Assembly (NCBI RefSeq): GCF_000010525.1
Contig: NC_009937.1
Span: 4,097,501-4,161,500, forward strand
Source of the DNA: Azorhizobium caulinodans ORS 571
GTDB taxonomy: Bacteria; Pseudomonadota; Alphaproteobacteria; Rhizobiales; Xanthobacteraceae
Length of the DNA: 64,000 bases
Direction: 5' to 3'
This document shows, piece after piece, positions 1-5,539 of this stretch. The translations under genes were made by a program, and so were the position numbers. Each line of letters starts with the position of its first letter. Position 1 is the stretch's first letter. A model generated the notes under the pieces. The model did no database searches. It was not told the origin of the DNA and worked only from the letters and a program-made list of their open reading frames with translations.

Positions 1-709
1 GATTGTCGGTCTTGGTCATCCAGATCATGATGGCCCCTGTCTTCAGGTCCACGTCGCGAGGGGTGAGCCGGTAAAGCTCGCTCGGGCGCATCCCTGTATC
101 AATCAGGGTCTCGATGACCTCGGCGTGGTCGTCCTTCCCCCATGAGCGGAAGGTGTCCAGAAGGGCCTTCTCCTCGTCCTCATCCAGCCACCGGAAGCGG
201 CCCACGCCCTCGCTCTTGCGGTCGATCTTGGGCATCTTGGGGATGAGCCCCCGGTCGAACGCATAGCGCAGGGACTTGGACAGGATCGCCAGCTTGCGGT
301 TGACCGTGCCGTTGCTGTTGCGCTTGGCGATGCAGTCGGCAACGAAACCGTCGATTGCGTCGGTGTCGATCCGCGATACCGGGCAGTCCTTGCCGAAATA
401 TGCCTCGGCCTGCCGGATGTTGACGGCAGCCTTCGCATCGCTCCGGCCACCCTTCCAGAACTTGTCGTATGCCTTCCACATGACCGCGCTCAGGGTCAAT
501 GCACCGTCCTCGCGGGACTGTCCCCTTGGTGCATCAGTCCCCTTTGAGGGAGCAATTGGGCGCGGAATAGGCTCGCCTTTGACCGCTGCGGCGCGGGCAT
601 TCAGTTCCCACGCCTTAGCTTCAGCCTCGCTGTCGAACGTCTCTCGATAGCGCTGGCCCTTGACTGTGATGTCCGCCTGCCAAGAGCCACCTCTTGGTCT
701 CACTGCCAT
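1..709 (-). CDS. int: Tyrosine recombinase (phage integrase), 3' end cut by window edge
   Basis: About 236 N-terminal residues are visible. The start MAVRPRGGSWQADITVKG is the Arm-DNA-binding type that opens many phage integrases, a SAM-like core-binding domain follows (about residues 70-165), and the catalytic domain begins with TGMRPSE, whose Arg is the first catalytic residue. The HxxR and Tyr motifs lie beyond position 1. The ATG (707-709) shares a base with the TAA of the winged-helix gene upstream, so the two are probably translationally coupled. It should act on the tRNA-Leu attachment site at the other prophage end; the adjacent attachment site must lie left of the window. Confidence 0.95.
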   Translation of the reverse strand, partial: MAVRPRGGSWQADITVKGQRYRETFDSEAEAKAWELNARAAAVKGEPIPRPIAPSKGTDAPRGQSREDGALTLSAVMWKAYDKFWKGGRSDAKAAVNIRQAEAYFGKDCPVSRIDTDAIDGFVADCIAKRNSNGTVNRKLAILSKSLRYAFDRGLIPKMPKIDRKSEGVGRFRWLDEDEEKALLDTFRSWGKDDHAEVIETLIDTGMRPSELYRLTPRDVDLKTGAIMIWMTKTDN

Positions 710-1041
710 TATGCGGCCTCCTTCTCTCCAACGTAGTGAAGGAGGGAGCGGACCACCCGCTCCCCCTCGGGGGTGAGCCTGCACACCTTGTTCCGGCGGT
801 CTAGAAGGTCTTCGGAGTAGGTTATGAGGCCCTTGCCGTGCTCCTTGGACAGAGCGGCAATGTTACGCGACACGCTCGACTTGCCGAGTCCGGTCGCCTG
901 AACCAGTTCTTTCAAATTCGTCCCCGGCTTTCGGGCCACCAGTAGGAGGATTAGCGCCACCTGCATCGGTAATTCGGGGTCGATCTTGCGAAACTCCTCC
1001 ACAAACAGGATGGCTTTCGTAAGCGAGGATTGATTTGACAT
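709..1041 (-). CDS. MarR-like winged-helix DNA-binding protein
   Basis: 110 residues from ATG 1041, with GAGG about eight bases upstream; an in-frame ATG at 1053 has poorer context. The middle has a winged-helix pattern: helix-turn-helix TNLKELVQATGLGKSSVSRN, then a wing region NKVCRLTPEGERVV, as in MarR-type regulators. It is coupled to int by a TAATG overlap. Position and fold make it a candidate lysogeny or integration regulator, and a candidate reader of the dispersed palindrome, but nothing in the sequence proves either role. Confidence 0.8.
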   Translation of the reverse strand: MSNQSSLTKAILFVEEFRKIDPELPMQVALILLLVARKPGTNLKELVQATGLGKSSVSRNIAALSKEHGKGLITYSEDLLDRRNKVCRLTPEGERVVRSLLHYVGEKEAA

Positions 1042-1213
1042 TGGAAGCCTCAAGCCGAGTTCTCGGACGATTGAGCGAGATGTACAGCGGGCCAGCCACC
1101 ACTTCTAGGACGCCGTCCTCCCGAGAGTAACAAAACTCGATCTCGGCGTCACTGTCCCATTCACAGAACAGTTCCAGAACAGAGAACAATCGCAGATAGC
1201 GGTACCCCCGCAT
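863..1213 (-). CDS. Hypothetical protein overlapping the winged-helix gene
   Basis: ATG 1213 has a good AAAGGGG ribosome site 8-9 bases upstream. The first ~60 residues look like normal protein (MRGYRYLRLF, then an acidic stretch EWDSDAEIEF). The last ~55 residues overlap the winged-helix gene in another frame and look like shadow translation. Either the overlap is real, or the original stop was lost by a frameshift. No family recognised. Confidence 0.4.
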   Translation of the reverse strand: MRGYRYLRLFSVLELFCEWDSDAEIEFCYSREDGVLEVVAGPLYISLNRPRTRLEASNVKSILAYESHPVCGGVSQDRPRITDAGGANPPTGGPKAGDEFERTGSGDRTRQVERVA

Positions 1214-1361
1214 GATTAACAACCCCTTTCTATGCCCGAGCCCCCAGCAGGCAGGCCGCGCGTCTTGGTCAATCAGACGGGCACCCTGTTAATTCACAGC
1301 GTCCATCTGCGGTTCACGGGGTAACGGCCCTCCCGGCATCCCCAGCCAGAGCCGAACCTTC

Positions 1362-1429
1362 GACCACGACCGTCGAGGGGTGTTGCGGTACCCCTCTAGG
1401 TTTCGGCCCTACGGCCTCATCAGGTGGTC
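1362..1429 (-). ncRNA. Hammerhead ribozyme, type I (HHR1)
   Basis: Read on the minus strand: stem I GACCAC (1429-1424) pairs perfectly with GUGGUC (1367-1362). The core CUGAUGA is at 1423-1417. Stem II is GGCC/GGCC with loop GUAG (1416-1405), followed by GAAA (1404-1401). Stem III starts with A1401-U1369, C1400-G1370 and C1399-G1371, then a small bulge/mismatch, then a 7-bp hairpin (1396-1390 with 1381-1375). The site is GUC with C17 at 1368, so cleavage is predicted between 1368 and 1367. Both ends enter through stem I, which makes it type I. It lies 12 bases after the stop of the coiled-coil gene at 1441. Confidence 0.9.
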
Positions 1430-1440
1430 CACTCGTCCCC

Positions 1441-1833
1441 CTACGTCAAGACGGTGTCGATCAACTTTTGTAGGTTGTAATCATTGACTAAATTCGGCCG
1501 CGAGGGATAGCCGAGGCTCACGAGGTAGTCCGTCAAGCAGTCGATCACTGCTCCGGTATTTAGCTCCTCCTCAAGACGCTCGACCTGTCCCCGCAATTCA
1601 TTGGCCTCATCCTCAAGCTCGCCGATGCGTCCTTCCTTGGACTCGATCTCCCGGCTCGCCTTCTCCAATTCAGCTTGTGCGGTTGCGAAGTCCCTCTCAA
1701 GCTTGGCGGCCGTGCGTTCGGCCTCCATTGCCTTACGGCGCTCCTCCACGATCTCGGCTTCAAGGGCCTCGACGGCGGCAATCAGGGACGCATTGTCCTC
1801 CTGAAGCTGGGTGAGCGTGTGCGTTCCGTCCAT
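1441..1833 (-). CDS. Coiled-coil hypothetical protein
   Basis: 130 residues from ATG 1833. A GTG at 1845 is in frame but lies inside palindrome site 1. Residues ~8-95 form a long charged heptad coiled coil (LEAEIVEERRKAMEAERT, EELRGQVERLEEEL-like), followed by a short C-terminal domain. It sits directly after the 53-residue gene at 1842-2003 and before ribozyme HHR1. No family recognised. Confidence 0.75.
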   Translation of the reverse strand: MDGTHTLTQLQEDNASLIAAVEALEAEIVEERRKAMEAERTAAKLERDFATAQAELEKASREIESKEGRIGELEDEANELRGQVERLEEELNTGAVIDCLTDYLVSLGYPSRPNLVNDYNLQKLIDTVLT

Positions 1834-1835
1834 CG

Positions 1836-1850
1836 GTGCAGTCACTCCAC
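1836..1850. repeat. Prophage palindrome site 1 of 22
   Basis: GTGCAGTCACTCCAC, one mismatch from GTGCAGTSACTGCAC. It contains the TGA of the 1842-2003 gene and lies three bases before the ATG at 1833. Confidence 0.75.
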
Positions 1851-2003
1851 CTGTCGCCGGACATCGAGGTTTGGCGGCTCATTGCCGGCTACGCTTCTGG
1901 GATTATCGTCGATACCCCTCGCGCCACGAATAATTTCCACCATACCCATCAACGTCTTGGCGTATTTTATTGGTGATGGACTTTCGACATCGAACATATT
2001 CAT
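1842..2003 (-). CDS. Small hypothetical protein (53 aa)
   Basis: ATG 2003 has a strong GAGGAG ribosome site six bases upstream. The product begins MNMFDVESPSPIKYAKTLMG and ends DVRRQVE; its TGA lies in palindrome site 1, nine bases from the next ATG. Codon choice and the ribosome site support a real gene. Function unknown. Confidence 0.7.
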   Translation of the reverse strand: MNMFDVESPSPIKYAKTLMGMVEIIRGARGIDDNPRSVAGNEPPNLDVRRQVE

Positions 2004-2053
2004 TTAGACTCCTCGAAGTTCCGCAACAATCCGCCTAGGGGAAAGGGCCGAAA

Positions 2054-2146
2054 ATGCACGCCCTCGCCTCAGTTTCCGTGATCGGAGCTACTCTGATCTG
2101 CATTCTGGTAATGTTTGCGGTGGTATATTACGAAGACCGCACTTGA
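2054..2146 (+). CDS. Possible 30-aa membrane peptide on the opposite strand
   Basis: ATG 2054 to TGA 2146 encodes MHALASVSVIGATLIC..., one hydrophobic helix (residues ~3-24) followed by YYEDRT. An AGGGGAAAGGG stretch lies 5-15 bases upstream. It is antisense to the gap between the 2187 and 2003 genes. It resembles a single-pass membrane peptide, but it is short and no promoter is evident. Confidence 0.3.
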   Translation: MHALASVSVIGATLICILVMFAVVYYEDRT

Positions 2147-2180
2147 GCTTTACCGTTCAAGGTGGCGTCACTGCCCATGG

Positions 2181-2195
2181 GTGCAGTCACTCCAC
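2181..2195. repeat. Prophage palindrome site 2 of 22
   Basis: GTGCAGTCACTCCAC, one mismatch; it overlaps the TGA (2187-2189) of the gene at 2187-2516. A weaker relative, GTGGCGTCACTGCCC, lies at 2162-2176. Confidence 0.7.
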
Positions 2196-2516
2196 TTTTG
2201 GCAGGCGCAGGGTTTCGACGAGTGCCAGAGCCTCGGTCGCCTTGGTCCGTTCGGCCACAAGCTCGGCCTCTAGATCCCCAAGGGCTTCGAGAAGGGCGAC
2301 AACCTCTTCCTCGATCACCGCCACCAGATCAGGGGCGCGGCGTCTGGCCTCATCCTCGGTTATGAGCGTTTGCGTCAGCCGCATGTATCGCGGCTTCGTC
2401 CGCATCGGGCGCAGCCCTTTACGGTCCTTCACCCATCCCTCGACGGGACGGCTCGGGTGGCAGTAGGGGACGGCATAGGTGCGACCCCGTGCCTTGAAAT
2501 ACTCCCATCGCTGCAT
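2187..2516 (-). CDS. Hypothetical protein with C-terminal coiled coil
   Basis: 109 residues from ATG 2516, with GAGAGAAG upstream directly after stem III of ribozyme HHR2. The N-terminal half is basic and aromatic (MQRWEYFKARGRTYAVPYCH); the C-terminal half is a Glu/Ala/Leu-rich coiled coil. Palindrome site 2 overlaps the stop. No family recognised; the ribozyme leader implies its message begins with a 5'-OH. Confidence 0.7.
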   Translation of the reverse strand: MQRWEYFKARGRTYAVPYCHPSRPVEGWVKDRKGLRPMRTKPRYMRLTQTLITEDEARRRAPDLVAVIEEEVVALLEALGDLEAELVAERTKATEALALVETLRLPKVE

Positions 2517-2527
2517 CGGTCTTCTCT

Positions 2528-2581
2528 CGCGTTTCGCCCTGCCATGGGCTCATCAGTGGACCGGCATCAGGTCCAGACGCG
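2528..2581 (-). ncRNA. Hammerhead ribozyme, type III (HHR2)
   Basis: Minus strand: stem III 5' strand CGCGU (2581-2577) pairs with ACGCG (2532-2528). The site is GUC with C17 at 2576. Stem I is UGGACC/GGUCCA (2575-2570, 2562-2557) with a 7-nt loop. The core CUGAUGA is at 2556-2550. Stem II is GCCC/GGGC (2549-2546, 2539-2536) with a 6-nt loop, then GAAA at 2535-2532. Every core base is present and every stem is perfect. Cleavage is predicted between 2576 and 2575. It ends 11 bases before the ATG at 2516. Confidence 0.95.
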
Positions 2582-2582
2582 G

Positions 2583-2606
2583 GACGGTCCCAGAAGTGGA
2601 ACCGTC
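2583..2606 (-). other. Hairpin between gene stop and ribozyme HHR2
   Basis: GACGGTTCC and GGGACCGTC (minus strand) form a 9-bp stem with one G-U pair and a 6-nt loop. It starts nine bases after the stop of the 2615-3403 gene and ends six bases before C17 of HHR2. After self-cleavage it would cap the 3' end of the upstream message. Position suggests RNA protection rather than termination, since no U-tract follows. Confidence 0.5.
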
Positions 2607-2614
2607 ACGGCGCA

Positions 2615-3403
2615 TTAAGCCAGCCCGCAGGCTGCAACGAAGGCATCGAAGGGCAAACCGCTCTTGGCTGCCATCTCATCCAGCCGGGCCTTGGCTGCGG
2701 CCTTCTCGCCCTCCGTGGCCCCCTTGGTGTAGAGGCCCCACACCTTGCGGGCTCTGGCCTTGGTCGCGGCGTCAACCTTGGCTTCCGCCTTCGGATCAGC
2801 CTTCGCCTTGGCCTTGGGTTCCTCGGTCTTCGCCTTGGAGCCCACACCCTTCAGGGCCTCGACTTCTCCCCGGAGACGTTCGATCTCTGCCAGCGCTTCC
2901 GCCAGTTGCCGGCGGAGACGTTCGGCCTCGGTTTCCTTGCGCTGGCGCTGCGGCTTCTCGCCACCCTCGCCAGCCCCTTCCCCGGCATTGTCACCCTCGG
3001 GTTCGTTCTTCGCCCGCTCAGCCGCCTGCCAGATGGCAAGCACGCCATCCACGGACCACTTCCGCTTGTCTTCGGGCAGCGCCTCGACGGCCTCCATGAT
3101 CGCGGACCAGTTGGCCGCAAGCTTCATGAGACGGGCACGCCAAGTCTTGTCGAATGGGAAGTTTTGGGCCTCGCACCACTGGCCGAACGCGCCCTTCTGG
3201 CCGACCAGAACTTCCTTGGCCTCGTTCAGCCGCTCCCCCACAACCCGCAGGTCTTCCAAGCTGGACTTGGTGGCTGACTTGGCCCGAGCGTACCGCTCAA
3301 GGATCGTGGCCGCGCAGTCGCTCAGGAAGTTGTGGTTCGTGCCCGGATCGAAGCCAGCGTTTCCGTTGTTGGAGGTCTCGGCGGCATCGACGTTATCGAG
3401 CAT
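2615..3403 (-). CDS. DUF3102-like phage protein with charged low-complexity tail
   Basis: 262 residues from ATG 3403, with GAGGAG seven bases upstream. Residues ~30-110 resemble DUF3102-type phage proteins: a helical region with GERLNEAKEVLVGQKGAFGQ followed by a Trp/Arg-rich segment. Next come an acidic Gly/Glu linker, a coiled coil (~165-190), a Lys/Ala repeat tract (KAKAKADPKAEAK) and a short folded C-terminus. The ribosome site partly overlaps stem III of HHR3. Function unknown. Confidence 0.8.
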   Translation of the reverse strand: MLDNVDAAETSNNGNAGFDPGTNHNFLSDCAATILERYARAKSATKSSLEDLRVVGERLNEAKEVLVGQKGAFGQWCEAQNFPFDKTWRARLMKLAANWSAIMEAVEALPEDKRKWSVDGVLAIWQAAERAKNEPEGDNAGEGAGEGGEKPQRQRKETEAERLRRQLAEALAEIERLRGEVEALKGVGSKAKTEEPKAKAKADPKAEAKVDAATKARARKVWGLYTKGATEGEKAAAKARLDEMAAKSGLPFDAFVAACGLA

Positions 3404-3413
3404 GATCTAGCTC

Positions 3414-3474
3414 CTCTATCGTTTCGGCCCTCGCGGGCCTCGTCAGGCCGGGACCCTCCCCGGCGACGATAGAG
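3414..3474 (-). ncRNA. Hammerhead ribozyme, type III (HHR3)
   Basis: Minus strand: stem III is nine perfect pairs, CUCUAUCGU (3474-3466) with ACGAUAGAG (3422-3414). The site is GUC with C17 at 3465. Stem I is GCCGGG/CCCGGC (3464-3459, 3452-3447) with a 6-nt loop. The core CUGACGA is at 3446-3440; position 7 is C, which the family allows. Stem II is GGCCC/GGGCC with a GCGA tetraloop (3439-3426), then GAAA at 3425-3422. Cleavage is predicted between 3465 and 3464. The last bases of stem III are part of the ribosome site of the next gene. Confidence 0.96.
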
Positions 3475-3574
3475 CTTCACGATGTCAAACAGCCTCGGGA
3501 GAGCGATCAGCGTTGGCGTCTTCGGCCTTCCCGTCTCAACGCTGCGGAGCGTCGCCCCGCCGTTGATGTGATTA

Positions 3575-3603
3575 GTTCTATGACCGAGATGGTTCCACGT
3601 CAA
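3575..3603 (-). promoter_or_regulatory. Candidate host sigma-70 promoter of the ribozyme operon
   Basis: Minus strand: -35 TTGACG (3603-3598), 17-bp spacer, -10 TAGAAC (3580-3575), with an AT-rich upstream stretch and the inverted repeat at 3615-3629 just upstream. It would start RNA about 100 bases before the HHR3 cleavage site. Confidence 0.5.
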
Positions 3604-3760
3604 CAACTAATTTCAAATTCCGCGAATTTTTTTGATATACGTTGAAAAACAATAGTTTAGCTTCGTCACGAGGGAGCCTGTGACGGGAATGAAGCTCCCA
3701 TTAACGGTTCCTATATCGGGACAAAAACGACTGATCGGGTGCGCCGGACGTGGTCCCTTG

Positions 3761-3775
3761 GTGCAGTCACTGCAC
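3761..3775. repeat. Prophage palindrome site 3 of 22
   Basis: Exact core; the full 17-mer GGTGCAGTCACTGCACC is at 3760-3776, in a non-coding stretch. Confidence 0.9.
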
Positions 3776-4240
3776 CGTTCCGATGGGTGCGCGAATGGGG
3801 AACTTGAGGGGGACGCGGCGGGCTTGTCGAAACAACCAATGCGAAAGGCTCACGCGAAACATCGCGAGGGCATCCAGTCCCTGCCGTGGCCCTTCCCTGC
3901 CCCTTCGGAGGCCCGCAAAGCACGCGAAAGGCACCTGTCACGGCACGCGGCAGATGCTTGATGTACTGCGGGCCTAGTTTTTTCAAGGGTTTAGCGAGGG
4001 ACTGTGACCGATCCGGTGACGCCGGAGGGCCGGAAGCCCTGCATCAGCACGCGCTCGCGTCCGCGCACGCGGGGGCCACCCCCACGGGGGGAATTTCGGC
4101 CGCGCATCAGCGCGTTAGCGTCTCAGATTTTTGCACCAAAATGTCCGGGGACCCCTGCCCTGCGAACCCCATCACAAACGCAAAAGGAGCCCCGTGGAGC
4201 CCCTTCCGCCGGCTGGCTAGTAGGTTGATAGCGGGGCGAC

Positions 4241-4531
4241 TCAATAGGGCCTGTATGGAGTCCCTAGAGGGGCGCTGTAGGATGGCCCATAAGACGGAGC
4301 GAGGTTCTGCTGAACGCCCTGCCGCCACTGGTTCGACTGCTGCTGATAGGACTGCACCTGCTGCTGCGCCTGATAGCGCCACTGGTCAGCCTGTTGAGCA
4401 GTGTAGCGCATTTCAGCTTGCCGCCGGTCTGCGTCCTGTTGGAGCTGACAACCGAAGTCACCGGGTGGGCAATAGGCCAGAGCGGGGCTTGAGATGAGGG
4501 CCAGGATGAGGCCCAAGGCATGGGATCTCAT
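4241..4531 (-). CDS. Small exported Gln/Tyr-rich protein
   Basis: 96 residues from ATG 4531, with GGAGGAC nine bases upstream. Residues 1-19 are a signal peptide (MRSHALGLILALISSPALAY). The mature part has two Cys close together (YCPPGDFGC) and is then Gln-rich with repeated QQ and a Pro/Tyr/Ser tail. The ribosome site can pair in a GTCCTC/GAGGAC hairpin. Placement after terminase recalls accessory lysis genes, but the function is unknown. Confidence 0.65.
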   Translation of the reverse strand: MRSHALGLILALISSPALAYCPPGDFGCQLQQDADRRQAEMRYTAQQADQWRYQAQQQVQSYQQQSNQWRQGVQQNLAPSYGPSYSAPLGTPYRPY

Positions 4532-4603
4532 GAAGGATGTCCTCCCAAGTCAGAGGACCGCTGCATTACCCAAGGTGACGCCGGGAGACAAGGGGAGAAC
4601 AAA

Positions 4604-4702
4604 ATGAGATTTGAGGAGGCTTACAAACCCCAGCGTTCTCGTTTTGTACCCTTGCACTGCGGCCGCCGACAGGTTCTCATGAGAACAGAAGGGGTATATT
4701 AA
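4604..4702 (+). CDS. Possible 32-aa protein, plus-strand unit
   Basis: ATG 4604 has a strong AGGGGAG seven bases upstream. The product starts MRFEEAYKPQRSRFVPLHCG and is basic. Its frame contains the GTTCTCATGAGAAC palindrome. It reads against the neighbouring phage genes, like 5028-5159. No family recognised. Confidence 0.4.
   Translation: MRFEEAYKPQRSRFVPLHCGRRQVLMRTEGVY
4673..4686. promoter_or_regulatory. 14-bp perfect palindrome, candidate operator
   Basis: GTTCTCATGAGAAC is a perfect dyad. A GTTCTC half-site lies 38 bp to the left (4635-4640), and an AT-rich TATATTAA element (4695-4702) follows. It lies between the oppositely oriented plus-strand small genes and the 4241-4531 gene, a typical place for a regulator site. 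Confidence 0.4.
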
Positions 4703-5027
4703 CGTTTGCGTAATACGTTGCCCCTTAAACCATGGAAGCGGTTAACAAGGAGTGTATGCGGCTGTGATGCGCGGACTGGCTATCCCCCGGCTCGATGGTG
4801 GCGATGGATCGCGAGAGCGGCGCTGCCACAAAACGCCTGTCCACACAATCCCCAGACCAACAACTTGGGATAGTGGGGGGCGGTATTGTTGGGCAAACAG
4901 AGGGACGTTACTAACAAAATAGGAACAGAGCACAGGTGATTCGCTTCGGGGGCCGCGCTACCGCTTCACGAATTTCGGCGCGTCCGAAAGTCGCTGGAAT
5001 TTCCCAGCGTCAAGACATGGAGACCCC
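4703..5027. other. Gap with only weak coding signals
   Basis: A plus-strand frame at 4767-4922 (51 codons) follows an AAGGAG and a 3-codon mini-frame whose TGA overlaps its ATG (TGATG). Its composition is not convincing. A degenerate phage-promoter-like CCCCCCACT lies on the minus strand near 4870-4880. Confidence 0.3.
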
Positions 5028-5159
5028 ATGGGCTCGAAGAAGAAGCGTAACCCCACCTGTCCTGTTTCGCAGCCGGTGTTCGTCAACCCGCACGTCCGCG
5101 TGCGGAATGGCAAGGAACAGTACATCGACTGGTACTGCCGCAAGTTGCCGACCCGCTGA
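5028..5159 (+). CDS. Small basic protein (43 aa), plus-strand unit
   Basis: ATG 5028 has GGAG five bases upstream. It encodes MGSKKKRNPTCPVSQPVFVN then a V/R/N-rich segment ending CRKLPTR, with two Cys and many Lys/Arg. It reads against the phage genes on both sides and is followed 70 bases later by a strong intrinsic terminator in its own direction. That arrangement suggests an independent unit, possibly expressed in the lysogen. Function unknown. Confidence 0.55.
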   Translation: MGSKKKRNPTCPVSQPVFVNPHVRVRNGKEQYIDWYCRKLPTR

Positions 5160-5228
5160 GGAGCCGACAACTCGCGTAAGCATAGGAACTGGCTAGAAGT
5201 CTTGGCCGGACAAGCCAGAGCCTGAGAG

Positions 5229-5260
5229 AAGGGGGGTCGACAGGTTCGGCTCCCCTTTTT
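5229..5260 (+). terminator. Intrinsic terminator of the plus-strand unit
   Basis: AAGGGGGGTCGA pairs with TCGGCTCCCCTT across the loop CAGGT (12 bp, two G-U pairs), followed by TTTTT. Confidence 0.8.
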
Positions 5261-5496
5261 CGTGCCATGCGTTTCGCATGACGCAACACCAGTAACCCGC
5301 GATTTTGGCGGATTCAACTCAGTTTCGCCAAAACCGGCGTTGCCTTCCAAGCAAAATGTATGACGGCCTGTGTCGGGGAGTTGATGCCTCGGAGCTGACA
5401 AGTCGAACGTCGAGGCAGATCAAGGGCTAAGCCTTAAGTGACCAGTAGGTACCTTTTGGATACCGTATAGGGGTTGGGTCCCCTTCGGGTCCCCCC

Positions 5497-5514
5497 TGAA
5501 AGTGGGGGTTAATT
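5497..5514 (-). promoter_or_regulatory. Phage RNA polymerase promoter P1
   Basis: Minus strand AATTAACCCCCACTTTCA, matching the T3 promoter in AATTAACCC and CACT. It lies downstream of the terminase gene and just downstream of palindrome site 4, directing RNA into the left part of the prophage. Confidence 0.85.
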
Positions 5515-5517
5515 CCG

Positions 5518-5534
5518 GTGCAGTCTCACTGCAC
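5518..5534. repeat. Prophage palindrome site 4 of 22
   Basis: GTGCAGT-CTC-ACTGCAC: both 7-bp arms are exact but the spacer is three bases instead of one. It lies three bases upstream of promoter P1. Confidence 0.75.
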
Positions 5535-5539
5535 TTTTG

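Larger units (their letters stand above)
3475..4240. other. Long gap without a convincing gene
   Basis: This stretch holds the early-type promoter at 3575-3603, an AAATTC-CGC-GAATTT inverted repeat (3615-3629), a very AT-rich patch (3600-3665) and palindrome site 3. The few open frames start at TTG or GTG without ribosome sites. In T7-like phages the genome ends lie between terminase and the early genes, so joined termini may fall in 3.5-5.5 kb, but I see no terminal repeat. Confidence 0.5.

Noticed and set aside
3490-3606. Helix-turn-helix-like fragment on the minus strand (NGGATLRSVETGRPKTP)
   Set aside because: Only half a domain, no start codon with a ribosome site, and it overlaps the promoter and HHR3; at most a gene remnant.
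3711-3986. 91-codon minus-strand frame in the long gap
   Set aside because: TTG start, no ribosome site and proline/arginine-rich shadow-like composition.
4060-4140. Another hammerhead-like stretch (CUGAUG...GAAA)
   Set aside because: The base after CUGAUG is C instead of the required A, and the stems do not form.
5446-5460. GGTACCTTTTGG, sharing GTACCTTTT with the att junction
   Set aside because: Nine matching bases with no tRNA-like flank or inverted arms; probably chance.
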